NCBI RefSeq assembly: GCF_015207755.1
Contig: NZ_JADEWH010000017.1
Coordinates: forward strand, 45,555 to 109,554
Direction: 5' to 3'
Length of the DNA stretch: 64,000 nt
Origin: Nodularia sp. LEGE 06071
GTDB taxonomy: Bacteria; Cyanobacteriota; Cyanobacteriia; Cyanobacteriales; Nostocaceae
In this document: positions 50,273-59,140 of the stretch, one piece after another
Position numbering within the stretch: position 1 is the stretch's first letter
How the letters are laid out: each line of letters opens with the position of its first letter
The notes under the pieces: model-generated
What the model saw: the letters and a program-made list of their open reading frames with translations, nothing else
What the model was told of the DNA's origin: nothing
The model's database searches: none
Made by a program: the position numbers and the translations under genes

Positions 50273-50914
50273 CTATTCACAACGTTGAAACACTACAGAC
50301 AGATTATTAGCTGGCATTTGGTAAGTTTGTTTCAGAGTCAGATACTCGGTACTAGCTGCTTCGATGACATCCTCCAAATTACGCACACCCCAGGCAGGAT
50401 TTCGCTCCTTTAAAGATTGATCAAACACTGCATTACTCGGTGCAGTATGTTCCCCGTTTTGTTTAAACGGCCCATATAGATATAGTATTCCACCAGGAGG
50501 CAAAATTCGACCAGCACCAGCCATTAGTCCCAAACAAGCTGACCAAGGTGAAATATGAATCATATTGATATTAACTATAGCTACAATGGGTGAGTGAGGT
50601 AATGTACCTTGCTCTACTGCCCAAATTGGCGCACTAGCATCAATTTCCAAAGGCGGATAAAGATTATCTGATGGACATTCTTCAGCCCAAGCGGTGACAC
50701 TAGCGCGTAATAACGGATTTTGCTCAGAAGGTAGCCATTCACGAGGCTGAAGACGGGGCGCAAAAAATACAGCGTGTTCACCCGTACCACTAGCCACTTC
50801 CAAGATAGTCCCATTCTCAGGTAACACTTGTAAAAGCACCTCTAATATAGGTTCACGATTACGTTGCGTTGCTGGCGCGTATTGTCGCGCATCCTCCGGT
50901 TTCTTCCTATCCAA
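50273..50914 (-). CDS. DUF938 family class I SAM-dependent methyltransferase
   Basis: The 213-residue protein begins MDRKKPEDARQYAPATQRNR, with the SAM motif TILEVASGTGEHAVFFAPRL and IVNINMIHISPWSACLGLM and GILYLYGPFKQNGEHTAPSN, as in DUF938. The function of the family is not known. The 3' end touches the tRNA-Ala gene. It overlaps no real gene at the 5' side once the acyltransferase start is placed at 50984. Confidence 0.9.
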   Translation of the reverse strand: MDRKKPEDARQYAPATQRNREPILEVLLQVLPENGTILEVASGTGEHAVFFAPRLQPREWLPSEQNPLLRASVTAWAEECPSDNLYPPLEIDASAPIWAVEQGTLPHSPIVAIVNINMIHISPWSACLGLMAGAGRILPPGGILYLYGPFKQNGEHTAPSNAVFDQSLKERNPAWGVRNLEDVIEAASTEYLTLKQTYQMPANNLSVVFQRCE

Positions 50915-50983
50915 ATTTTTCCGTCCTTTGCGCCTCTGCGCCTCTGCGTGACACCAAATTCATATTCTCATCTGGAGAGTCAC

Positions 50984-52387
50984 TTGCCTAAATCAATCAA
51001 CTCCACCCAACCACCACTCAAATTTATTCCCCAAAGCTTTAACCCAGTTATACTGCAAATTTTCCGATGGTTATTGCCTGTGGTGCTACGTTTTCGGACT
51101 AGACCGTGGTTACCTGCTGGGATTGTCCAGATTGAAGCTGAGAATGTTGAGACATTAGCTAAACTTTATCAACAATTCCAGGCTGGCAAAATTCGCTTTT
51201 TGATTGCGTTTCGTCATCCAGAGGTAGAAGACCCCCTGTGTATGCTATATCTACTGTCCTACATTTTGCCTAAAGTTGCCCGTCAGCAGGGAATTAAACT
51301 GCAACAACGCACTCACAGCTACTTTCTTTATGACCGAGGGATGACTGTGTGGGCGGGGGATTGGCTGGGGTGGTTATTCTCTAAAGTTGGGGGTGTCCCG
51401 ATTCGTCGTGGTCGGCGAGTAGATCGACAAGCTATTCAAACAGCAAGAGAGTTGTTTAGTAATGGTGAAATGGCGATCGCAGTCGCACCAGAAGGAGGTA
51501 ATAATGGTCATAGTGAAATTGTCAGTCCTTTAGAACCCGGTGTGGCTCAATTAGGGTTCTGGTGTGTAGAAGATTTGCAAAAAGCCAATCGTTCTGAGAC
51601 TGTGGTGATTGTGCCGGTTGGTATTCAGTATAATTACATTGAGCCGCCTTGGTCAAAACTGCATTGGCTATTAACTAAATTAGAAGCTGATAGCGGTTTG
51701 GAACCTGTAGATCAATCTGCGACTCCAGAAATTTACTATCAACGCCTTTGTCGCCTGGGTGAATATTTGATTACCGAGATGGAAGAGTTTTATCGCCGTT
51801 TTCATCATCAAGACATCCCCAAAACCATATCGATTGATGAATCTGCGAGTCCTAATGAGATTCTAATTGCCAGATTACATCGTTTAATGGATAAAGCTTT
51901 ACAGGTTGCTGAAGCATATTTTGGAGTGCAAGCCCAAGGAAATTTTATTGATCGTTGTCGTCGTTTAGAGGAAGCTGGTTGGAATTACATTTACCGCGAT
52001 GATATAGCAGATATCAATGCTTTGTCACCCTTCAAACGCGGTTTAGCAGATTGGGTTGCGTCAGAAGCAGATTTGAAGATGCAACATATGAGAATAGTGG
52101 AAAGTTTTGTGGCTGTGAGTGCTAATTATATCCAGGAGAAACCGACGGCGGAAAGGTTCGCAGAAACAACATTATTAATGTTTGATCTGCTATCTCGTAT
52201 TCAGGAGTCTACTCTCCCCGGAAGGCCTCGCTTAGGTTTGAGGAAGGCGATGATTACTGTCGGTGAACCAATTTCTGTGACTGAACGCTGGGAAAAATCT
52301 CAAGGCGATCGCTCTGCAACTCGTCAAGCTGTGAATGCGTTGACAAAAGACTTACAAACTGCATTGGAAACGTTAATTAGTCATTAG
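50984..52387 (+). CDS. PlsC-type 1-acylglycerol-3-phosphate acyltransferase-like protein
   Basis: The 467-residue protein has FAIL-type acyltransferase motif I LIAFRHPEVEDP (H-x4-D) at about residue 70, later GVPIRRG and VAPEGGNNGHSEIVSPLEPG (motif III), and a C-terminal helical extension of about 200 residues. It would add an acyl chain to a lysophosphatidate or another glycerolipid at the membrane. TTG 50984 with GGAG upstream is chosen. The frame is open to 50864, but that part is the dispersed CTTTGCGCCTCTGCG repeat and overlaps the DUF938 gene. A twin of the repeat is at 10245. Confidence 0.85.
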   Translation: MPKSINSTQPPLKFIPQSFNPVILQIFRWLLPVVLRFRTRPWLPAGIVQIEAENVETLAKLYQQFQAGKIRFLIAFRHPEVEDPLCMLYLLSYILPKVARQQGIKLQQRTHSYFLYDRGMTVWAGDWLGWLFSKVGGVPIRRGRRVDRQAIQTARELFSNGEMAIAVAPEGGNNGHSEIVSPLEPGVAQLGFWCVEDLQKANRSETVVIVPVGIQYNYIEPPWSKLHWLLTKLEADSGLEPVDQSATPEIYYQRLCRLGEYLITEMEEFYRRFHHQDIPKTISIDESASPNEILIARLHRLMDKALQVAEAYFGVQAQGNFIDRCRRLEEAGWNYIYRDDIADINALSPFKRGLADWVASEADLKMQHMRIVESFVAVSANYIQEKPTAERFAETTLLMFDLLSRIQESTLPGRPRLGLRKAMITVGEPISVTERWEKSQGDRSATRQAVNALTKDLQTALETLISH

Positions 52388-52496
52388 TCATTTTGATCAT
52401 GCCAGACTGAGGACTCCCGGTAGCAGAGTAAAAATGGGGTTTTTGGAGAAAAACCCCGTCTTTCAATCGGAAATTTGGAGATTACCGCCTAACCTG

Positions 52497-52730
52497 TTAA
52501 TCGTCTAAATCCATATCTGAATCGTCATCGTCATGATCATAAGGAATATCATCAAGCTCAATCATCTCAGAGATTTCTTCTACTTGACTCAGACGCTGAG
52601 ATTCTTGAGCTTCACGCTCTATGAGACGACCATTTGACTTTAGCCATTCTAGCAAAACAAACTCATTACTAGTACGAATTACAGTGGCTCGTTGGTTACG
52701 AGGTTCTTCACTCAAAGGGCCGTTAGGCAT
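52497..52730 (-). CDS. DUF3134 family protein
   Basis: The 77-residue acidic protein (MPNGPLSEEPRNQRATVIRT, EFVLLEWLKSNGRLIERE and a tail DDDDSDMDLDD) matches the cyanobacterial DUF3134 pattern. No function is known. AAAGGTGAG lies before the ATG. A hairpin that looks like an IS200/IS605 right end lies 44 bases upstream of the start. Confidence 0.8.
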   Translation of the reverse strand: MPNGPLSEEPRNQRATVIRTSNEFVLLEWLKSNGRLIEREAQESQRLSQVEEISEMIELDDIPYDHDDDDSDMDLDD

Positions 52731-52773
52731 ACAAAAAACTCACCTTTAATGGTAAAAACTAGAGTGGCTGGAA

Positions 52774-52811
52774 TTGACACTCCCCGGCGTAAACGCACGG
52801 GGATTCTTGGA
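52774..52811 (-). mobile_element. IS200/IS605 right-end-like hairpin upstream of DUF3134 gene
   Basis: The plus strand reads TTGACACTCCCCGGCGTAAA then CGCACGGGGATTCTTGG. This motif, a CCCCG/CGGGG hairpin between TTGACACTC and GATTCTT, is typical of the right ends of IS200/IS605 (TnpB) elements in cyanobacteria. A second copy with compensatory stem changes is at 58702. No tnpA or tnpB remains within this interval. Confidence 0.6.
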
Positions 52812-53253
52812 TCTAAGACATAACTTGCTCATGCAGGTTTTCACCAACAAGAGTAGAGGTGTAAATTATAGTAGACATCTTAGCCTTGATTTACTTGCCC
52901 AAATCGCATATCTCAAAACTTAGATTTTTCCACTGGCATTTCCTAGTTATCTTGGCTACAATACCAGTACAATTAACCCTATAGGATGTGACCAACTATA
53001 GTATCTAAGCAATAGAAACAATTATGCTTACTCATTATAAGTTAACAACACTCTAAGTATAAATCAGGTTTAGCAAGAAATACTGTTATTCTGAGAATTC
53101 ATATTTTTTCGAGAAAAATTCGGATTTGCTCGGAACCTCGACGATGTATGAGTTCTGTCAAGTTCGTTTGAACACTTAATTAAACCCGAAATACCGCCAA
53201 ATATAGGCTTGATATCCCCTCCTGGCTGGCGCTTAGGAGTTGGGAATGGGTTA
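52812..53253. other. Spacer with no supported gene
   Basis: AT-rich DNA between the IS-like end and the second MITE copy. No ORF, RNA or clear repeat is supported. It may be the worn left part of the IS-like insertion. Confidence 0.4.
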
Positions 53254-53361
53254 CTAGTACCGCCGTGAAGTCAAAAGTCAAAAGTCAAAAGTCAAAAAGC
53301 TTATAAAATGGGCTTTTCATGGATTTTGAATGGTCTGTTTATTTACGCCAACTTGTACTAG
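53254..53361. mobile_element. MITE-like element, copy 2 (inverted relative to copy 1)
   Basis: It starts CTAGTACCGCC and ends CTTGTACTAG; inside are four heptads GTCAAAA, then AGCTTATAAAATGGGCTTTT, shared with 6483-6586 in reverse orientation. About 168 bases before the DUF3352 gene start. Confidence 0.75.
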
Positions 53362-53529
53362 ATTGTGGTAATCGTCACTAATTAACCGGACTTTATATGA
53401 CTTTGGGCGAATAGATCACAGGTAAGAGTGATCACTGCATTATGGAGGAAACTTGAGTCAGAATCAACGAGTTCTTCACCGTAATAACATTTTAACTGGT
53501 AACAATTTGAATAAACAAGGTTAGTAATA

Positions 53530-55206
53530 ATGCCTGAACGTAAAGCAAATTTTTTAATTCCTGCTGTTGGTGCTACTGTACTCGTGGCGGGAAGTGTAGC
53601 TGCTTATATATATTTTAAAGGACCATCTGGAGATAGTTCCAGCGCTTTAGGCAGTGCTAAATTAGTCCCTTCTACAGCACTTATGGCAACTTACATTACT
53701 ACTGACCCCCAAGCCTGGGCGAAATTGGAACAATTTGGGACTCCAGAAGCGCAAAAGCTACTAGCGAAAGGGTTAGAAGATTTTCAAAAAGATTTTTTTA
53801 GTGCAAGTAATATTTCATACGAACAAGATTTAAAGCCTTGGGTTGGGGGTGTGATGGTGGCTGTACTGCCGCCTAATCCGACTAAACTTGCACAATCGAA
53901 TCAGCCTAATTCGGTGAGCAAGGGACAGCCAGAATCTAATATCTTGATGGTAGTCGGTATCAAAGATAAACTTAATGCCTTGACTTTTGCCAATAAATTA
54001 AAATCAAAAGCAGGTATCAAAGTTCAGGAATCTGATTACAAAGGTGAAAAAATCACAGAAGTTACAGAAAATGGCAGACTGACATATAGTGCTGTTTTAA
54101 ATAATAATCATTTAGTATTAGCTCCTGAAAAGCAAGCTGTAGAAAAGGCTATTGAAACTTTCAAAGGACAGCCCTCTTTCGCTAGTCAAGAAGGTGCAAA
54201 AAAGATTCTCACTGCTAACGCAGATGTGAAAAATATTCTCGCTCAAGTTTACATCCCAGACTATGCAGGAATGATGGAAAAATGGGTAGCTGCAAGTCCA
54301 CAGGCTAGGCAATTACCACCACAAACGCTGAAACAATTTAAACAAGTAAAGTCTATAGTGGCGCGTGTTGGGGTTGATGAGCAGGGAGTGCGGATGAAGG
54401 CGATCGCTAATTTAGATCCGCAATTGAACAAATTCGAGTATAAAGCAAGTCCGGCAAAAATAGTTGGTCAATTACCCTTGGATACCTTTGCTTTGATGAC
54501 TGGTCATGGGATTAACCGGAGTTGGTCAACCATTGTAGAACAGTCTCAAGATGATCCAGGATTTAACCAAATATTACAACAGGTACGGGGGCAACTGAAG
54601 TTTGTCAATATTGACCTAGATAAAGACATTTTTGGGTGGATGGATCAAGAATTTGCCTTTGCGGCTATTCCATCGAATCAAGGTATGTTGGCGAATTTGG
54701 GGTTTGGAGGAGCATTAGTATTAGAAACGAGCGATCGCCAAACTGCATTAGCCACTTTGAGCAAACTAGATAACCTCGCCAAAACTCAACAAATCAACGT
54801 TACCAACAAAAATATCGGCGGTAAAGATGTAACTGAATGGCAAATGCCCGGACAAGGAACCTCATTATCTCATGGTTGGCTAAATCAAGATACCGTATTT
54901 TTGGCAATTGGTGGTTCCGTAGCTGAAGCGATCGCCACGCAAAATACTGCCAAACTCGATAGTAGCGACAACTTCAAAGCTGTAACTGGTTCACTGCAAA
55001 AACCCAATGCTGGTTACTTCTATGTAAATGCAGACAAAACTGCGTCCCTAGTCAATCAATTTGTGGCACAAAGACAACCTCTGCCCTCCGAGGCTAACAC
55101 AGTCCTGAGTTCCATTCATGGTTTTGGTGTCAGCCTCACCAGTCCCGACAAAACTATCGGTCAATTGGAGATATTATTGGCTCTGAAACCGAAAACTGCT
55201 CAGTAG
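53530..55206 (+). CDS. DUF3352 domain protein
   Basis: The 558-residue protein has an N-terminal hydrophobic segment (LIPAVGATVLVAGSVAAYIY, residues 8-27) acting as membrane anchor or uncleaved signal, then a large repeated alpha/beta domain typical of DUF3352 (SALGSAKLVPSTALMATYIT; VGGVMVAVLPP; DIFGWMDQEFAFAAIP). Function is unknown; family members are abundant in cyanobacteria and placed in the periplasm or thylakoid lumen. It stands alone with its own promoter region following the MITE. Confidence 0.82.
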   Translation: MPERKANFLIPAVGATVLVAGSVAAYIYFKGPSGDSSSALGSAKLVPSTALMATYITTDPQAWAKLEQFGTPEAQKLLAKGLEDFQKDFFSASNISYEQDLKPWVGGVMVAVLPPNPTKLAQSNQPNSVSKGQPESNILMVVGIKDKLNALTFANKLKSKAGIKVQESDYKGEKITEVTENGRLTYSAVLNNNHLVLAPEKQAVEKAIETFKGQPSFASQEGAKKILTANADVKNILAQVYIPDYAGMMEKWVAASPQARQLPPQTLKQFKQVKSIVARVGVDEQGVRMKAIANLDPQLNKFEYKASPAKIVGQLPLDTFALMTGHGINRSWSTIVEQSQDDPGFNQILQQVRGQLKFVNIDLDKDIFGWMDQEFAFAAIPSNQGMLANLGFGGALVLETSDRQTALATLSKLDNLAKTQQINVTNKNIGGKDVTEWQMPGQGTSLSHGWLNQDTVFLAIGGSVAEAIATQNTAKLDSSDNFKAVTGSLQKPNAGYFYVNADKTASLVNQFVAQRQPLPSEANTVLSSIHGFGVSLTSPDKTIGQLEILLALKPKTAQ

Positions 55207-55236
55207 GGGATTTGGGGATAAAAAACTCCCCAATCT

Positions 55237-55671
55237 CTACAAAACCTGAGTATTGCGAGATTCCAAAGTCTCAGACAGTCTATTCAAAGCCCCAGTTAAT
55301 CTTTCCTGCGCTAGGACATTGGGATCTGGTGGTGCGGTTTCTTCTGCGACTTCTTCTTGTCTTTTAAATCTTTGTAAAGCCCGCACGGCTAAGAAAATGA
55401 TCAAAGCAATGATCAGAAAGTCAACGATCGCCCCGAAAAAACTACCAATTTTGATTCCTGTCCCCACAGTGATTGTTCTCCAATCTTCGCCCTTTACAGC
55501 AACCAAGGGATTGATCAATGGCATAATCACATCCCCAACAAAGGAAGTGACAATCCGACCAAAAGCAGCACCAATAATCACAGCGATCGCCAAGTCTAAG
55601 ACATTACCTTGCAAGGCAAATTCTTTAAAATCTCTGAAAAAACCGTTGGCTCTTTTTCTTGCTCTGGCCAT
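55237..55671 (-). CDS. mscL: Large-conductance mechanosensitive channel MscL
   Basis: MscL opens under membrane tension and releases solutes on hypo-osmotic shock. The 144-residue protein shows the family core: FFRDFKEFALQGNVLDLAIA, VIIGAAFGRIVTSFVGDVIM, PLINPL, GSFFGAIVDFLIIALIIFLA and a charged C-terminal helix. Two membrane spans, pore-lining first helix. It converges with the DUF3352 gene 30 bases apart. Confidence 0.96.
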   Translation of the reverse strand: MARARKRANGFFRDFKEFALQGNVLDLAIAVIIGAAFGRIVTSFVGDVIMPLINPLVAVKGEDWRTITVGTGIKIGSFFGAIVDFLIIALIIFLAVRALQRFKRQEEVAEETAPPDPNVLAQERLTGALNRLSETLESRNTQVL

Positions 55672-55879
55672 ACTTGACTCTCAAGAATTGTTGTAATTTT
55701 TCACTTGCGCCAGATTTGGCTAAGTTATCGGAATATTACAAATCTAAGATCCAGAGAACATCCCACCTTGGCCAGAATAAAAAATTAAATGTCTAGTGAC
55801 AACCAAATCAAGCGATAGACTAGCCTGCAATAATTAAGTCATAAGTGAAATAGTCCCTTCAACGCAAACTAAAAAATTT

Positions 55880-56800
55880 ATGACTGCTGCTGCAACAACA
55901 ACTCCTGGTTTAGCCTCTCGTTTGGTCAATGGTATCCTGGCTATCAAACCTTTAGCCAATCTCGCCAAGTATCAAGCTAGGCAAATGATGATTAAACGCG
56001 CTGAAAGAATTGGCGTTCCTTGGACAGAAGAAGTCAAAACCTTACAGGCGCGTGATTGGACACAAGAATTAGCTCAAATACAAAATTCTCAAATCTCTTA
56101 TCCAGAATACTACTTCCGAGCATTCCATGCCTACGAAGATGGAAACCTCAGTTGGCAACCTGCTTTTGAGTTAGAAGTGGCTGCGAGTACCGTCCATGCC
56201 GGAATTTGGCCGGATGCAGGAGCAAAAGGAGATGCTAAACTGCGTCAAAGTTACCACGATATTCTCACAAAGTCCCTTCCTCATAAACCACAAAATATCC
56301 TCGACTTGGCCTGTGGTGTGGGTTTGAGTACCTTTAGCTTGCAAGAAGTTTATCCCCAGTCTCAGATTACAGGTTTGGACTTATCGCCTTACTTTTTAGC
56401 TGTTGCTAATTACCGCGCCCAACAGCGTCAAGCTCAAATTAATTGGCTTCATGCCGCAGCTGAATCTACTGGGTTACCAGATGCTTCTTTTGATTTAGTT
56501 TCTATTTTCTTAATGTTCCACGAATTGCCCCAGTCAGCAACCAGAAATATTTTTGCCGAAATCCGGCGGGTGCTGCGTCCTGGTGGTCACTTGGCAATTA
56601 TGGACATGAATCCCCAATCGGAAATCTACAAGAAAATGCCCCCCTACATTTTGACGCTGCTCAAAAGTACTGAACCTTATTTAGATCAATATTTCGCTTT
56701 GGACATTGAGCAAGCCTTAGTTGAAGCTGGTTTCCAAGCGCCTACTATCACCAGCAACACCCCTCGTCACCGCACTGTGATTGCTCAAGTAAGTAGCTGA
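55880..56800 (+). CDS. Class I SAM-dependent methyltransferase
   Basis: The 306-residue protein has an N-terminal helical region, then a SAM motif ILDLACGVGLSTFSLQEVYP (about residue 140), ITGLDLSPYFLAVANYRAQQ, SFDLVSIFLMFHELPQSATR and VLRPGGHLAIMDMNPQS. This pattern is close to ubiquinone/menaquinone or sterol-type methyltransferases; the acceptor is unknown. Conserved in cyanobacteria by recall. A Cys-Gly-Val in the DLACGVGLS motif is normal. Confidence 0.88.
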   Translation: MTAAATTTPGLASRLVNGILAIKPLANLAKYQARQMMIKRAERIGVPWTEEVKTLQARDWTQELAQIQNSQISYPEYYFRAFHAYEDGNLSWQPAFELEVAASTVHAGIWPDAGAKGDAKLRQSYHDILTKSLPHKPQNILDLACGVGLSTFSLQEVYPQSQITGLDLSPYFLAVANYRAQQRQAQINWLHAAAESTGLPDASFDLVSIFLMFHELPQSATRNIFAEIRRVLRPGGHLAIMDMNPQSEIYKKMPPYILTLLKSTEPYLDQYFALDIEQALVEAGFQAPTITSNTPRHRTVIAQVSS

Positions 56801-56817
56801 TTTATTTATGGTTATAT

Positions 56818-56862
56818 TCTCCCCTCTCCTTGATCAGGAGAGGGGTTGGGGGTGAGGTTCTG
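56818..56862. repeat. Hairpin repeat after the methyltransferase gene
   Basis: CCCCTCTCCTTGATCAGGAGAGGGG forms a near perfect hairpin around TGATCA and continues as TTGGGGGTGAGGTTCT, the complement of the CTCACCCCCAACCCC string seen at 15411. A dispersed palindrome that may also stop transcription. Confidence 0.7.
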
Positions 56863-56939
56863 TATTTGATGACTGCAACGCATCACACCATCTTAATATC
56901 GCGGCGCGTATGGCTGTAGGGGCAGAATCAAGCTAAATC

Positions 56940-57812
56940 CTATATACGCGCTAACACTGGCTCAGATTGTACTGCACTGACAGTATTTGCATCCGATTCT
57001 GTGCAGTAAATTTCACAAGAGTTATTGGGACTTTCGATCAGTTTGATTTTGTAAAGCGTACCTCCCAATTCCTGAATAGGCGATCGCAGTAAATTACTAA
57101 TGTAAAGTGCGATATTCTCAGCAGTGGGTACAACTTCGGCAAAGAACGGGATATCTTTGTTTAAAAAAGTGTGATCGAATGCTTCTAGCACATAGTCTTC
57201 AATTGCCTGATTTAAAGCCCCTAAATCCACAATCATCCCGGTGCGTGGATCAATTTCTCCTTTCACAGTGACTTCTAGATGATAGTTATGTCCGTGACCA
57301 TGAGGACGGGCGCACTTACCATAAATTTGCGAATTTTCTTCGTTACTGAGTTGAGGATGAGCCAACCGATGGGCGGCGCTAAAGTGAGTACTGATGGTGA
57401 GGTAGGCTTCCATTCCGTTTCCTATATAATCTGCCCAAAGTTCAGGATGTTCAAATAACTGCACGCGGACTAAGGGTAAATGCGGTACTAAACGCTGCCA
57501 GATCACCCGTGCAATATTTTCAGTCGTGGGTAAAGTTTCTTGAAATTCTGCCCACACATCATTGAGGTAAGAATAGTCTAATTGGCTGGTAACTTCGTGC
57601 TTAATTACGTGTTTCACATCAGACAAGTTGAGTACCATGCCATATTTATCCAATTCTCCAGCCAGGGAGATAAATAAAACATAGTTGTGTCCATGTCCGG
57701 GAAATCTCGAACAAGCACCAAATTTTTCAGTATTTTCGGCTTCGCTCAGTTCTGGTAACCAATAGCGATGGCTAGCCGAAAACTGAGCGCGGCGATTAAC
57801 AATACATTGCAT
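56940..57812 (-). CDS. Double-domain 6-pyruvoyl-tetrahydropterin synthase/QueD-like protein
   Basis: The 290-residue protein has two full PTPS-fold modules. Module 1 (residues about 5-140): zinc His in FSASHRYWLPE and GHGHNYVLF, Cys in GACSRFPG. Module 2 (about 140-280): FSAAHRLAHPQ, GKCARPHGHGHNYHLEV. PTPS/QueD enzymes convert dihydroneopterin triphosphate; both modules carry the Cys and the His triad plus PTxEN motifs, so each could be active. Single-domain enzymes are about 120-150 residues. The reaction (queuosine precursor versus pterin) cannot be told. Confidence 0.88.
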   Translation of the reverse strand: MQCIVNRRAQFSASHRYWLPELSEAENTEKFGACSRFPGHGHNYVLFISLAGELDKYGMVLNLSDVKHVIKHEVTSQLDYSYLNDVWAEFQETLPTTENIARVIWQRLVPHLPLVRVQLFEHPELWADYIGNGMEAYLTISTHFSAAHRLAHPQLSNEENSQIYGKCARPHGHGHNYHLEVTVKGEIDPRTGMIVDLGALNQAIEDYVLEAFDHTFLNKDIPFFAEVVPTAENIALYISNLLRSPIQELGGTLYKIKLIESPNNSCEIYCTESDANTVSAVQSEPVLARI

Positions 57813-57993
57813 GAGTATTATGTAAACAGAGCTTAAAATTTCTTAAACTTTCACTATATTCCAGCATAAACTAATTTCTTTACCAGTGGTGAGGCTAAAT
57901 TCGTAATTACCTCCTGACCGAATTTGCTCGTAGTTGCGCTTTAGCGCTAACGAATTTGCAAACCACGATGATTTACTGATTTTCCACTAACCA

Positions 57994-58692
57994 TTAACTT
58001 ACAGATTCTTGTACCTCGTAGTGCAATCTAGCAGCGATCCGGAATAATTCTTGTCCTGTATGCAAATAACGCTCATCGTAGCTCAAAGGAAAGTAAGCTA
58101 ACTCTTCTACACCATCTGCGACTTGACTCAGACTATGGTACAGATAAGCTGCGGCTCTGGCTAAACTGGGGGGATTTGGGAGAGAACGAAAAGTAAGTTG
58201 GGCTTGCTTCAAGTCATCTCGACAGGTGTTTAAATATTCTTGAAATTCTTCTAATAATTCATCATCAAAAGGGTCGGCGGCTAGTTCCTCAATTTGATCG
58301 TCTAGAGAATTAAGAATATGATCAAGTAGCTCATTGACTGGTTGATAAACTAGGCGCAGCCATTCTTCAACGTGTTCATCAGCATCACGTCCGGTTCGTG
58401 TTGTCTGGTAACGTTTTTGAGCCGATGCTGCACGCTGTTGATAACTACTATTTAATTTTTGGGAATCTTCTTGCAGTTTTTGGTCATAGCTGAGACGATT
58501 TTGACTGTCTCCTAAGACCTCATAAGCTGCATTGATCCGAATAATCTGCTCTTTATCTGCTGTTTGCTGATTGCTGTCAGGGTGAAACAACTTTACCAAG
58601 CGGCGATAAGATTGCTTAATCTCCGCTTGGCTAGCATTGGCATTAACTTTGAGCGTTTCGTAGTGGTTAAAAACCTGTTTAAAATCGACCAT
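57994..58692 (-). CDS. J-domain (DnaJ-type) protein
   Basis: The 232-residue product from ATG 58692 starts MVDFKQVFNHYETLKVNANA. The J domain (residues about 10-70) has the HPD tripeptide in LVKLFHPDSNQQT. The rest is helical and acidic, without zinc or C-terminal peptide-binding domains, so it may be a specialised DnaK co-chaperone. An in-frame extension up to 58752 would run into the IS-like end and is not believed. The start codon lies 9 bases beyond that end, so its ribosome binding context (GGGAG) may come from the element. Confidence 0.83.
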   Translation of the reverse strand: MVDFKQVFNHYETLKVNANASQAEIKQSYRRLVKLFHPDSNQQTADKEQIIRINAAYEVLGDSQNRLSYDQKLQEDSQKLNSSYQQRAASAQKRYQTTRTGRDADEHVEEWLRLVYQPVNELLDHILNSLDDQIEELAADPFDDELLEEFQEYLNTCRDDLKQAQLTFRSLPNPPSLARAAAYLYHSLSQVADGVEELAYFPLSYDERYLHTGQELFRIAARLHYEVQESVS

Positions 58693-58701
58693 TGATCTAA
58701 T

Positions 58702-59060
58702 TTGACACTCCCTGCGATAAATCGACGGGGATTCTTGGTTCAACGAAACCACTTAACCTAGAGTCCTTGCGTCATCTAGACCAGAGGTGGGATTCTCCCC
58801 AAGCGTTAATTCGGGTATGCCCTACCCTATTTGCATGAGTGCAAGTCCTGTTTTGTTTGAAACAATTGGTTTCAAAATTCCGAGTCGTCTAGCCCCTATA
58901 AATCTTTTACCTACTGCTAGGAGGAAACTAGAAAAATGCAGTAGAACCGCATAGATTTAATTATCTTGGCGAAGCCTCTCCCTTTGGGAGAAGGTTCAGT
59001 GCTTTGTCTCTCGACAGCTAGGTTTTTTAAGTGGTTGATTACCTTTCCACTATTATGAGT
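58702..59060 (-). mobile_element. Non-coding IS200/IS605-like remnant
   Basis: On the minus strand the end at 58702 reads CCAAGAATCCCCGTCGATTT then ATCGCAGGGAGTGTCAA, the complement of the motif TTGACACTCC...GGGGATTCTTGG. Upstream sequence to about 59060 has no ORF and contains several short hairpins, as in the RNA-coding tail of tnpB elements. Left border is not defined. Compared with 52774, stem bases change in pairs (GCG/CGC versus CGA/TCG), which supports a real hairpin. Confidence 0.55.
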
Positions 59061-59140
59061 ATAGCAGCATATTGGTACACTAATCAATTAAAAGCCGTTG
59101 TAGAACAACGGGGAACCTTAAACCCAATTTTTCGGTAACG

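Noticed and set aside
50864..50983. N-terminal extension of the acyltransferase
   Set aside because: The DNA is a dispersed CTTTGCGCC-type repeat, also found at 10245, and overlaps the DUF938 gene; TTG 50984 has a proper ribosome site.
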